This document shows, one piece after another, positions 25,925 through 34,255 of a stretch of DNA of 64,000 bases. Origin of the DNA: Marinobacter salarius (GTDB lineage: Bacteria > Pseudomonadota > Gammaproteobacteria > Pseudomonadales > Oleiphilaceae); NCBI RefSeq assembly GCF_032922745.1, contig NZ_CP136693.1:3906001-3970000 (forward strand), given 5' to 3'. The notes beneath the pieces were generated by a model. It was given only the letters and a program-made list of their open reading frames with translations. It ran no database searches and was not told the DNA's origin. Each line of letters starts with the position of its first letter. Position 1 is the first letter of the stretch. The position numbers were made by a program, and so were the translations under genes.

Positions 25925-28570
25925 CTATTGGCCGGCAAGGCTCTTGTGAACCACCTCGTAGACATCCCGCGACAATCCAGACTTGTCACGAACGGTCTCC
26001 AGCGCCGATTTCATCTGCTCGCCGTGAACCGGCGCGAATTTGCGCCAGCGGGTCAGCGGAGACACCAGCCTGGCCGCAATCTGTGGGTTACTGTCATCCA
26101 GTTTTCGCACCTGCTCCGCCAGGAACTGATAACCGGCTCCATCCTCTGCGTGAAAGGCAGGGAGATTCTGGCCGGCAAACACCCCGATCACCGAGCGGAT
26201 CTTGTTGGGGTTCTTCCAGTCGAACGCCGGGTGCTCCATCAGTTCATGGACTTTGCGCAAGCCTCCGGTGCGGGTACTGCCCGACTGCACCGCAAACCAT
26301 TGCTCAACCACCTGGGGGTCGTCCTTCCACTGCTGGTAGAAGTCTGCGAGTGCCTGCTCCTGCTCTTTTTCGTAACCGGAGTTCACCAGGGCACGAAGGG
26401 CTCCCATACGATCCGTCATGTTATCGGCCTCGTTAAACTGGCTTGTCGCCAGCGTCCGTCCCTCTTCATCATCGATGTGCAGGAGCCAGGCCAGGGCGGT
26501 ATTCCGCAAGCTTCGACGCGCTACGGCCTCCGGCGTCACTTCGTAGTGACCGCTCAGGGTGTTGCGGTGATAGCAGGCCAGAAGCTCGTCCCTTAGCGAT
26601 CTCGCCAGATGCGCAAGCACGCTTTCACGGGCTCTGTGGATGGCAGGTACGTTGGGCTGATCAGCCAGTTCGATCAGATAGGCTTCGGATGGCAGTTGCA
26701 GCATTTTGGCAACCAGCGCCTGATCCAGAGACGAGTCCGCCAACAGGCTGCGGTACGCCTCAATCAGGCCGGCATCCACATCCTCATCTGCTGATGCTAC
26801 CTGGGAGTTAATAACGTCCACCGCCAGTCGCTGTCCTGCGTCCCAGCGATTGAAACCGTCGGAATCGTGGCTCATCAGGAAGGTGAGCTGCTCCCGCGTC
26901 CACGGGTAGAACACTCGCACCGGCGCCGAGAAACCCCGCAGCAATGAAGGCACTGGCCGCTCTGACACGCCGTGGAATTCGAAGGTATGACTGGCATCAG
27001 TCAATTCCAGGACCCTATCCATTGGCGCCTCAGCACCATCCGCGGTCAGCTTCAGTGGCAACGACTGACCATCGGCACCCAGAAGTCCGATGGAAAACGG
27101 AATGTGCTGTGGCTTCTTATTGGTCTGGCCCGGTGTGTCCGGAATCGACTGGCCGATGGTCAAACGATAAATGCCGGCGGCATCATCAAACTCATCTCGC
27201 ACCGTCAGTTCCGGCGTGCCAGACTGCTCGTACCAGAGACGGAACTGCGACAGGTCACGACCACTGGCATCCTCCATAGCGCGGACAAAATCGTCCGTTG
27301 TCACCGCCTGACCGTCATGCCGTTCAAAGTACAGGTCACTGCCCTTGCGGAACAGATCGGGCCCCAGCAGCGTATGGATCATGCCTACCACCTCCGAACC
27401 TTTCTCGTAGATGGTCAGCGTGTAGAAGTTCGTGATCTCCATGTAGGATTCCGGACGAACCGGGTGCGCCATTGGCCCAGCATCCTCGGCGAACTGAGCG
27501 GTGCGAAGCATGGTCGCATCCTCAATCCGTTTGACGGTGGGCGAACCCACATCGGCGGAAAAACAGGAATCCCGAAACACCGTGAAGCCTTCTTTCAGGC
27601 TGAGCTGGAACCAGTCGCGACAGGTCACGCGGTTACCGGACCAGTTGTGGAAATACTCGTGGGCCACGATCGACTCGATGCGCTGGAACGCCATATCCGT
27701 CGCGGTTTCCTGACTAGCCAGTACGCACGAGGAGTTGAAAATATTCAGCCCCTTGTTCTCCATAGCGCCCATGTTGAAGTCATCCACCGCGACGATCATG
27801 AAAATATCCAGATCGTACTCGCGGCCATACACCTCCTCGTCCCAGCGCATGGCGCGTTTCAGCGAGTCCATGGCGTGGTCACACTTTTCGGCATTGCGGG
27901 GCTCAACGTACATGCGCAGATCAATGTCACGACCTGACATAGTCTTGAAGCTGTCCCGCTTCTCCAAGAGGTCACCGGCCACCAGGGCAAACAGGTAGCA
28001 GGGCTTCGGAAATGGGTCTTCCCAGGTGACAAAATGCCGGCCGTCGGCCAGATCGCCCTTTTCAACATCGTTGCCGTTGGATAACAGGATGGGATAGCGG
28101 GTTTTATCCGCCTCAACGCGGGTGCGGAAACGGGCCATCACATCGGGCCGGTCAGGGAAGTACGTAATACAGCGGAAGCCTTCGGCTTCACACTGGGTAC
28201 AGAACATGCCCGACGATTTGTACAGACCTTCCAGGCGAGTGTTGTTCTGGGGTTCGATCCAGGTCACGACCCCCAGATTAAACTGATCCGGCACTTCATG
28301 AAGGGTGAGTTTGTCGTCACGGTCTTCGTAGCCGCTGCCCCCCAAGAGCCTGCCATCCAGGCTCACCGATTCAAGTGTGGTCAGGCTATCGCCGTCGAGC
28401 TCAAGGCTCTTGTCCGAGGAACCGCTATCGGGGTTCCGGCGCATGGCGAGGGTGCAATGAACCCTGGCCCCATCTTCAAACAGTTCAAAACGCAGATCCA
28501 CATGGTCCACCAGAAAGGCGGGCACGCGGTAATCCTTGAGGAAAATGGTCTGTGGCTGACTGGTACGCAT
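25925..28570 (-). CDS. pepN: Aminopeptidase N (M1 family)
   Basis: An 881-residue zinc aminopeptidase, normal length for bacterial PepN. The substrate-recognition motif GAMEN is at 268-272, the zinc site HEYFH at 304-308, and the third ligand E327 in LSLKEGF. An N-terminal beta domain, catalytic domain, small beta domain and the long helical C-terminal domain (DUF3458-like) are all present. It removes N-terminal residues from peptides in the cytoplasm. It stands alone, about 30 bp after the DUF2797 gene in the same direction. Confidence 0.97.
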   Translation of the reverse strand: MRTSQPQTIFLKDYRVPAFLVDHVDLRFELFEDGARVHCTLAMRRNPDSGSSDKSLELDGDSLTTLESVSLDGRLLGGSGYEDRDDKLTLHEVPDQFNLGVVTWIEPQNNTRLEGLYKSSGMFCTQCEAEGFRCITYFPDRPDVMARFRTRVEADKTRYPILLSNGNDVEKGDLADGRHFVTWEDPFPKPCYLFALVAGDLLEKRDSFKTMSGRDIDLRMYVEPRNAEKCDHAMDSLKRAMRWDEEVYGREYDLDIFMIVAVDDFNMGAMENKGLNIFNSSCVLASQETATDMAFQRIESIVAHEYFHNWSGNRVTCRDWFQLSLKEGFTVFRDSCFSADVGSPTVKRIEDATMLRTAQFAEDAGPMAHPVRPESYMEITNFYTLTIYEKGSEVVGMIHTLLGPDLFRKGSDLYFERHDGQAVTTDDFVRAMEDASGRDLSQFRLWYEQSGTPELTVRDEFDDAAGIYRLTIGQSIPDTPGQTNKKPQHIPFSIGLLGADGQSLPLKLTADGAEAPMDRVLELTDASHTFEFHGVSERPVPSLLRGFSAPVRVFYPWTREQLTFLMSHDSDGFNRWDAGQRLAVDVINSQVASADEDVDAGLIEAYRSLLADSSLDQALVAKMLQLPSEAYLIELADQPNVPAIHRARESVLAHLARSLRDELLACYHRNTLSGHYEVTPEAVARRSLRNTALAWLLHIDDEEGRTLATSQFNEADNMTDRMGALRALVNSGYEKEQEQALADFYQQWKDDPQVVEQWFAVQSGSTRTGGLRKVHELMEHPAFDWKNPNKIRSVIGVFAGQNLPAFHAEDGAGYQFLAEQVRKLDDSNPQIAARLVSPLTRWRKFAPVHGEQMKSALETVRDKSGLSRDVYEVVHKSLAGQ

Positions 28571-28600
28571 TCACTTTCTCCAGAATTCGTTGGGCCGGGC

Positions 28601-29443
28601 TCAATGGTTTGGGAAGACCCGGAAGCGGACTTCATAACCGGTGTATTTACGGATATTGATAACACCGGTATCCAGGATCAGGTATTGGCCCTTGATCCCC
28701 TGGAGCACACCGTCCGCCGTGGGCGTTTTGTCCAGATTATGGGTTTTTACCGTCCGGGGCCATACCTCGACCGGATAACTCAGAGTCAACCCGTCTTCGT
28801 CGACAGCCCGGATACTGTTCTCACCGTGGGCGGCACGCAATTCCGACAAGTCGTCGGCGACCAGTTCCAGCATGCGGCGACGTTCCTCAACCAGATCCAG
28901 CTCCGGCACGTCGCCTTTAAGCATGGCCCGCCAGTTGGTTCGGTCCGCAACGTATTTCTTGCACGCGACTTCCACAAAGCCCGCTAACTGGCGGGTAGCC
29001 ACCCTGACCATCGGGATGGCATCGACGGCACCCTGGTCGATCCAGCGGGTTGGCACCTGGGAGCCACGTGTTATGCCCACCTTGAGGCCGGACGAATTGG
29101 CCAGGTAGACCACATGCTCAATCATGCAGTGAGTCTCTCCCCACTCCGGCTCACGGCAGGTGCCCTCATGGTAATGGCATTTTTCCGGGCTCATAATGCA
29201 GCTGTCGCAGGCGGCCAGCTTGCGAAAACAGGGATAGCAGTAACCCTGACTGAAACTTTTGTTGGTCTTACGGTCACAGTTGATGCAGCGTATCACGCCA
29301 TCAAAATCAAACTGCAACGGGTACCCCACCATCTCGTTAAGGGGTATGAGGGTATCACCCACCCGTATGGTATAACTGACCGGCTCACCGGCTTCTGCAG
29401 GCATCTTGCGCAGGCGACCGGTCACGTCAACCAATGCGGTCAA
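28601..29443 (-). CDS. DUF2797 family protein with cysteine cluster
   Basis: A 280-residue protein recognised as DUF2797. A cysteine-rich middle part (CINCDRKTNK, CYPCFRKLAACDSC, then CHYHEGTC and HCMIEH) looks like a zinc-binding region. It is followed by HVVYLANSSGLKVGITRG, which resembles a GIY-YIG-type nuclease start; that reading is tentative. The start is TTG at 29443, overlapping the stop of the preceding gene (TTGA), with GAGGTGA upstream. Function unknown. Confidence 0.8.
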   Translation of the reverse strand: MTALVDVTGRLRKMPAEAGEPVSYTIRVGDTLIPLNEMVGYPLQFDFDGVIRCINCDRKTNKSFSQGYCYPCFRKLAACDSCIMSPEKCHYHEGTCREPEWGETHCMIEHVVYLANSSGLKVGITRGSQVPTRWIDQGAVDAIPMVRVATRQLAGFVEVACKKYVADRTNWRAMLKGDVPELDLVEERRRMLELVADDLSELRAAHGENSIRAVDEDGLTLSYPVEVWPRTVKTHNLDKTPTADGVLQGIKGQYLILDTGVINIRKYTGYEVRFRVFPNH

Positions 29444-29739
29444 GACTTCACCTCAAAGTACTGATCTGAGCCGGCCGCACCGTTTGACGATTTCCCTGCC
29501 GTGCGCGAGACGCTGGGATCACACGCAGTCCCCGTCTTTTCACCGCGGTCGAGGTAACCGACCCGCTCTTCCATCGGTGTGTTGTGGTGGTCTTCGTAAT
29601 AAATAACGGCCTCCATGCAAATCGACCGCTGCTCGTCACTCAAATTACGGCCATCCGGCCACTTGCCCAGCTCAAGAGCGCGCTTGAGGCTCTGATAAAC
29701 AGCTGGATCCAGCCGTTTGATCAGCTCTTCGTAGGTCAT
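29440..29739 (-). CDS. DUF1315 (YeaC-like) protein
   Basis: A 99-residue protein of the DUF1315 family: MTYEELIKRLDPAVYQSLKRA at the start and CMEAVIYYEDHHNTPMEERVGY in the middle. The ATG at 29739 with TGGAGA five bases upstream is preferred over the TTG at 29751. It is translationally coupled to the DUF2797 gene by a 4-bp overlap. The Fur box at 29799-29817 lies 60 bp upstream and could influence it, but the better promoter there points the other way. Confidence 0.85.
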   Translation of the reverse strand: MTYEELIKRLDPAVYQSLKRALELGKWPDGRNLSDEQRSICMEAVIYYEDHHNTPMEERVGYLDRGEKTGTACDPSVSRTAGKSSNGAAGSDQYFEVKS

Positions 29740-29783
29740 TTCGTTCTCCAATCATTTGCTAGCAAAAAATGTGAGGAAACCCG

Positions 29784-29817
29784 TTGACAACAATAAACGA
29801 TAATGATTATCATTAAC
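29784..29817 (+). promoter_or_regulatory. Sigma-70 promoter overlapped by a Fur box
   Basis: A consensus -35 TTGACA (29784-29789), 18-bp spacer and -10 TATCAT (29808-29813) on the plus strand. The -10 region lies inside GATAATGATTATCATTAAC (29799-29817), which matches 17 of 19 positions of the classical Fur consensus. Fur-Fe(II) bound here would block RNA polymerase, so the plus-strand transcript should be made when iron is scarce. Confidence 0.82.
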
Positions 29818-29818
29818 T

Positions 29819-29908
29819 CACCAAATGACGAAGGTCGTATTCATTTGGTCTCTCTCATCAGGAGCTATACGCTCTTTTCATGCCCCGCGGTTTCGCGGGG
29901 CTTTTTTT
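29819..29908 (+). ncRNA. Candidate Fur-repressed small RNA (about 90 nt)
   Basis: Between the Fur-controlled promoter and a plus-strand intrinsic terminator there is no plausible gene, but there is an RNA-like layout: a 5' stem-loop (CCAAATGA at 29821-29828 pairing with TCATTTGG at 29841-29848), a pyrimidine-rich single-stranded stretch TCTCTCTCATCAGGAGC, then the terminator hairpin and seven T. This is the plan of RyhB, PrrF and NrrF RNAs, although the sequence itself does not match those from memory. Probable role: Hfq-dependent repression of iron-using proteins under iron limitation. The end points are predicted. Confidence 0.7.
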
Positions 29909-30753
29909 GGTACCGGCAAAATGGCCGCCAGGGCAAGGCCAGCCACAAAGCCTCCCAGGTGGGCTTCATTTGCCATCTGCCCCAACCCCACCATTTCGGT
30001 AAATGGCGTAAAGCCAATCACCATCCAGGCCACGGCAAACGTCACCAGTGCAGGCGGGAACTGGAAACGGGGCACGCGTCGCTGGCTCAACCAGCAATAA
30101 CCCAGAATGCCGTACACAACGCCAGACAGACCGCCAAACAGAGGCCCACTCACGATGTACTGCAATCCGTTGGACAGCAGGCTGGTCACTACGAACAGGG
30201 CAAGTAACCGCGCACGGCCATCGAACCACTCAACCTGACTGCCCAGGAACCACAACATGACGGAATTAAAGATGATATGGGTCCAGCTGAAATGCAGGAA
30301 ATCCGGCGTGATCAGGCGCCAGACCTGCCCACCAGCCAAGGTAGAAGACAGCGCCTGGATTCGATCCGCCATGGTACCAACATCATAGAAACGCGGATCG
30401 ACGAACATCAACAGGGTGGATAGCTGATTCTGTCCCATGGCCGTCACCCAAGCCATCAATACGGCCAGGGCAATCATGGCGAGCACCATGGGTGCGTGGC
30501 GTGGCGACGGCTGCCAACGCCCCCCGACAAACACCGGCGATTGCGCTGTCGTATTGACAGCGTCCTGCACCTCGGGTTCCTTCAGGAAGCGCTCAAGGGC
30601 CTGTAACACCGGCTCCGTATGCTCAGGGTTCTCCAGCCACAGCACCTGTGACCCACCCTCCTCGGTGATCCGGTGCTCCACCCCCTGCTCTTTCAGCCAA
30701 CGACTGAAACCAGCCAGGTTTGTGTCGGTATCAATTTGTTTCACGCGATACAC
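29878..30753 (-). CDS. Rhomboid-family intramembrane serine protease
   Basis: A 291-residue membrane protein of the GlpG type. A cytoplasmic N-terminal domain (about 1-80) contains the SRWLKEQGVEHRI-like fold of GlpG. Membrane segments begin near residue 95. The catalytic dyad is S210 in GGLSGVVYG and H265 in EAHLGGF; WTHIIFNSVMLW carries the conserved HxxxN. It cleaves transmembrane substrates. The start is GTG with GAGGT upstream, 3 bp after the phosphoesterase stop. Its last codons overlap the antisense small-RNA terminator. Confidence 0.92.
   Translation of the reverse strand: MYRVKQIDTDTNLAGFSRWLKEQGVEHRITEEGGSQVLWLENPEHTEPVLQALERFLKEPEVQDAVNTTAQSPVFVGGRWQPSPRHAPMVLAMIALAVLMAWVTAMGQNQLSTLLMFVDPRFYDVGTMADRIQALSSTLAGGQVWRLITPDFLHFSWTHIIFNSVMLWFLGSQVEWFDGRARLLALFVVTSLLSNGLQYIVSGPLFGGLSGVVYGILGYCWLSQRRVPRFQFPPALVTFAVAWMVIGFTPFTEMVGLGQMANEAHLGGFVAGLALAAILPVPKKAPRNRGA
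29882..29908 (+). terminator. Plus-strand intrinsic terminator of the candidate small RNA
   Basis: An 8-bp stem GCCCCGCG / CGCGGGGC with loop GTTT, followed by TTTTTTT (29902-29908). The T run exists only in the plus direction, so it does not serve the rhomboid gene, whose final codons it overlaps. Confidence 0.9.
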
Positions 30754-30756
30754 AGG

Positions 30757-31770
30757 TTACCTCGCCACGCTGTCTTCGCTGGTGGGATAGTCCGGCTGCT
30801 CCGGCCTCTCCACATCCACCCAAACGAACTTGTCACGGGACAGGGTACGTTCGCCATCCAGGCGATAGGCCACTAGCTTGCCGTATTTGACCGCACTGAA
30901 GTCGATGCAGGCCACATTGTGTTTCAGTGGTGCCGGCTCGCCTTCCATCCAGTAATGGCCCACGAACACCGGTGGCGCTGAAGCGGGATAGCTGATCAGC
31001 TGGCCTCGCTCAGCGTCCGTCAGCTCACGGCAGGCGACGTCCTCCGGCAAGGGGTCGGGCTGGAACACCACGTCGGCGTAGGTTTTCGGGTTATCAGCCC
31101 AGAACTTGGTGCGGAAAAACTCCCTGACGTAGCCGTCTTTACCGGTAATCTTCACGCCCGGCGGCAAGCGAAGATCCGTGCCGCGCAGCAAGGTATCCAT
31201 GACCTGGCCGGCGAAGGACTCAATCGCCGCCGACGCATGGAGGAACTCGTCATCGATACAGGCACCTCCCTGATTTTCCTTGAATTTGGTGATCAGGTCG
31301 CTGTCCCAACACGCATGTACTGCCCGGAAATCCGGCTCATCGATAAACAGGGGAATGGTGTAGAACCACTCCAGAAACTCGTTCCATTCGTGGGGGTAAT
31401 GCTCGAACTGTTCGAGGGTTTCGCGGATCAACCGGTCGTGACGGGCATTGTGCTCCCGCAAGAACGTTTTGCCACTGCCGGGGCGGGCACGGGTGCAGTA
31501 GCCCAGGGCGTTGTACTCGTGATTTCCCATTACCATGCGGGCGGAACCATGCTCAACCATGTCCCTGACCAGATGCAGCGCCTCACGGATACGAGGTCCG
31601 CGGTCAATGATGTCTCCAATGAATATGGCCTGGCGCCGGGGGTGTTCATAGACGCCATTAACCTTGCGATAGCCCATCTGGTCCAATAGTCGCACCAGGG
31701 TATGAGCGCATCCGTGAATATCGCCGATAATGTCATAGCCGCGGCTCGCGGATCTTTCCTGTCCTGGCAT
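30757..31770 (-). CDS. Calcineurin-like metallophosphoesterase
   Basis: A 337-residue protein with all metallophosphatase blocks: GDIHGC, GDIIDRGP and GNHEYNA, the metal-binding Asp, His and Asn residues of the PPP/ApaH-like class. The ATG at 31770 is preferred to an upstream GTG at 31794 because it sits 5 bp after the nadK stop. It is larger than ApaH (about 275) and its substrate is unknown. It is co-transcribed with nadK and the rhomboid gene. Confidence 0.88.
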   Translation of the reverse strand: MPGQERSASRGYDIIGDIHGCAHTLVRLLDQMGYRKVNGVYEHPRRQAIFIGDIIDRGPRIREALHLVRDMVEHGSARMVMGNHEYNALGYCTRARPGSGKTFLREHNARHDRLIRETLEQFEHYPHEWNEFLEWFYTIPLFIDEPDFRAVHACWDSDLITKFKENQGGACIDDEFLHASAAIESFAGQVMDTLLRGTDLRLPPGVKITGKDGYVREFFRTKFWADNPKTYADVVFQPDPLPEDVACRELTDAERGQLISYPASAPPVFVGHYWMEGEPAPLKHNVACIDFSAVKYGKLVAYRLDGERTLSRDKFVWVDVERPEQPDYPTSEDSVAR

Positions 31771-31774
31771 GGTG

Positions 31775-32659
31775 TTAGCTCGCTGCAATCTCACTGGCCC
31801 AGCCCAGCTTGTCCCGGCATGTGGCGTAAAAATTATGATCCGCGGGGTGAATCAGGCGAATCTTGAAGGGTTTCTTGGTGATTCGGATGATGTCGCCGGG
31901 GGCACAGGCAATGTTCATCTGCCCGTCGAAACTGATCTGCGGATAGGTTTCGTTGGTTTCACCAATCACCAGCTTGATCTCGCTCTTGCCATCCACCACG
32001 ATCGGGCGACTGCTCAACGTGTGCGGGAACATGGGCACCAGCACGACCGCATCGAGTTTCGGATGCATGATCGGCCCGCCCGCCGATAACGAATAGGCGG
32101 TCGACCCGGTCGGCGTAGCCACGATAAGCCCATCCGAGCGCTGGCTGTATACGAAATGTCCGTCGATGTAGAGGTCGAACCCGATCATCCGGGTCGATTT
32201 GCCGGGGTGCAGCACAACGTCATTCAGGGCGGTTCCAAAGCCCAGGGGCTGGCCGTTTCGCTCCACGTGCCCATCCAGCAGGAAGCGTGTCTCTTCGATG
32301 TATTTGCCCTGCAGGACCTTGCCCAGTCGTTCCTCCAGGTCAGACGGAGAAATGTCGGTCAGGAAACCAAGGCGGCCACGGTTCACACCCAACAACGGAA
32401 TCTTGGATTTGGCCAGTTCCCGGGCAGCGCCCAGTAGACTGCCATCGCCACCCACCACAATAACCAGATCACATATTTCCCCCAGCAGCTTCTTGCTGGC
32501 TACCTGAAGACCATGGCCAGGCAGCATACTGGCAGTGTCTTCCTCAATGATCACGTGATAGTTGTTGCTCACCAGATACTGCTTGAGCTGACGCAGCGAT
32601 TCGACCACCTTTACGCTGCCCATGCGGCCAATCACGCCAATGTTTCTGAATTGATCCAT
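31775..32659 (-). CDS. nadK: NAD kinase
   Basis: A 294-residue NAD+ kinase. The GGDG motif is at residues 70-73 in VVGGDGSLLGAA, followed by the conserved GRLGFLTDI, NDVVLH and PTGSTAYSLSAGGPI. It makes NADP+ from NAD+ and ATP in the cytoplasm. First gene of the nadK-phosphoesterase-rhomboid transcript. Confidence 0.97.
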   Translation of the reverse strand: MDQFRNIGVIGRMGSVKVVESLRQLKQYLVSNNYHVIIEEDTASMLPGHGLQVASKKLLGEICDLVIVVGGDGSLLGAARELAKSKIPLLGVNRGRLGFLTDISPSDLEERLGKVLQGKYIEETRFLLDGHVERNGQPLGFGTALNDVVLHPGKSTRMIGFDLYIDGHFVYSQRSDGLIVATPTGSTAYSLSAGGPIMHPKLDAVVLVPMFPHTLSSRPIVVDGKSEIKLVIGETNETYPQISFDGQMNIACAPGDIIRITKKPFKIRLIHPADHNFYATCRDKLGWASEIAAS

Positions 32660-32791
32660 GTAGCTTCCTGTGGGTGTCTATGTTGGGCCGGGGCGGAGCT
32701 GATTCATCACCCGAGGGCGTTTCAGCAACCATAGTAACGAAATACGGCCCAATTCTGAAAAAAGATCCCGCAGGAAACCGCTAGAGCTGGG

Positions 32792-34042
32792 TCAACTGGA
32801 ACCTTTCGGCTGATGCTGCTCACAGCGATCATCCACATCCGCCCGGAACTCAGCCGGCTGACTGACGCGCATGACAGGCTCACCACAGGGTTTGCCGTTG
32901 GTAAGCTTATGATGGCAGACCGGGTGTTCGTAGTGGTCAAGCCATTGCCGGTAGGCGGGCTCATTGAGGCCACAACGTTCAGCGGCGTAGGCCACGGGAT
33001 TGCGGAAATAGCCCTCAATATCATCGTAAGGCAGGGTAATATGGCCTACCCCGGCGTGGTAGGCCACCAGGAAGACCGAATGGTTTTGCAGGTGATCCAT
33101 GACTGAATTTTCGGTTGGCGGCTGGTGTCGCAAGTCGTAATTTTCCTGCTCCAGCACCACGATCTTTTCGTCCCTCAGTTCCAGTTCGCGCTGACGACGC
33201 TCCAGTTGCTCCCGCAGCAACACCACCTCGGCATCCGCTGTGGCACCCTCGCGTTCATTACGGGCCTCACCACTGGCAATCTGCTCCTGCATCATCAGGT
33301 ACTGCTCATTGCGCTCAGCAAGGCGTTTTTTTAGCTGCTCATTGCTGAGTTTCTGGCGCTCATACTTCTGCTGGAGTTCCGCGGTTTCATTACGCAGGGC
33401 TTGCATCTCATGACGATTTTCACGCTGCAAGTCAGACAGCGCATCGCGATGAACGCTTTGCAGGGTCTTGATGCGAAGCCGCTGCTCCCGGATAACACGA
33501 GCAAGCCGAACGCGGTCTTCAGAGACCTCAGGCTCCTCCTGAGAACGGGACTCGGCACCCAACACAGGAATCTCTTCTTCCGGCGCGGGCTCCACCTTGC
33601 GGAACCTCAGTGTGTTCGCATCCACGGCGCGCCGAATTGCCTGAAAGTGGTTACTCCCCGGGGTCATATCCGGATCCCAGAAATCCTCGGCACTGGCAGA
33701 CTTAGGACATTGACTGCGACACACCAATCGGATCGGGCCCGCGCCCATATCCGGGCCCTTGGCACCTTTTCGGGCCAGTTTTTCTACGGGCAGGTTCCAA
33801 TGGCTGTCGGCCCTGCCCTCCTCATCAAAGTAGATTCGGAAAAAAACCAGCGAGCGTACCAGGAGGTCGCTGCCAAGCAACGCATAAACGGCCTTTACAT
33901 CGGTATCCGCCAGATCGGAAAGGCCCACGTAGCCATCAAGAAAGGCTCCGAATTCAGACGCACGCATCTGGCGCGACACGTCGCTGCCGTCCATGAAAAA
34001 CACAGCCGAATAACCATCGTTTGCCTGGTCGGCAGACCCCAT
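32792..34042 (-). CDS. Unknown protein with long coiled coil and C-terminal Cys/His motif
   Basis: A 416-residue cytoplasmic protein I cannot assign. The N-terminal third is a compact domain (FFMDGSDVSRQMRASEFGAF onward). Residues about 180-310 form a long charged coiled coil (QRENRHEMQALRNETAELQQ and similar). The C-terminal part has YDDIEGYFRNPVAYAAE and a possible zinc site, HPVCHHKL, PCGEPV and CEQH. The ATG at 34042 with GGAG upstream is chosen over a TTG at 34093. It stands alone next to nadK. Confidence 0.8.
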   Translation of the reverse strand: MGSADQANDGYSAVFFMDGSDVSRQMRASEFGAFLDGYVGLSDLADTDVKAVYALLGSDLLVRSLVFFRIYFDEEGRADSHWNLPVEKLARKGAKGPDMGAGPIRLVCRSQCPKSASAEDFWDPDMTPGSNHFQAIRRAVDANTLRFRKVEPAPEEEIPVLGAESRSQEEPEVSEDRVRLARVIREQRLRIKTLQSVHRDALSDLQRENRHEMQALRNETAELQQKYERQKLSNEQLKKRLAERNEQYLMMQEQIASGEARNEREGATADAEVVLLREQLERRQRELELRDEKIVVLEQENYDLRHQPPTENSVMDHLQNHSVFLVAYHAGVGHITLPYDDIEGYFRNPVAYAAERCGLNEPAYRQWLDHYEHPVCHHKLTNGKPCGEPVMRVSQPAEFRADVDDRCEQHQPKGSS

Positions 34043-34255
34043 TGCTGACTCCCCACTCTCCGAAAACCCGACCGCTACACGACAAACACCCAAAAAGTGT
34101 TCCGTTTTCCGTCAGACACCAGGAATCGGCCCTGCACAGTGCGCGGGGCCGGCTTCAAACTGACAGACTTCCGGATAACAGTCTAGCGGGTCAAACCCCT
34201 GAAGGTAGAGTAAAACTGCAACGTTTTGTGATCAGAGCCCTCACGCCCATTGCGC

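Noticed and set aside
29803..30207. An open frame of 134 codons starting inside the Fur-box promoter
   Set aside because: It starts upstream of the predicted transcript start, runs antisense through the rhomboid gene and has no domain; the non-coding RNA reading fits better.
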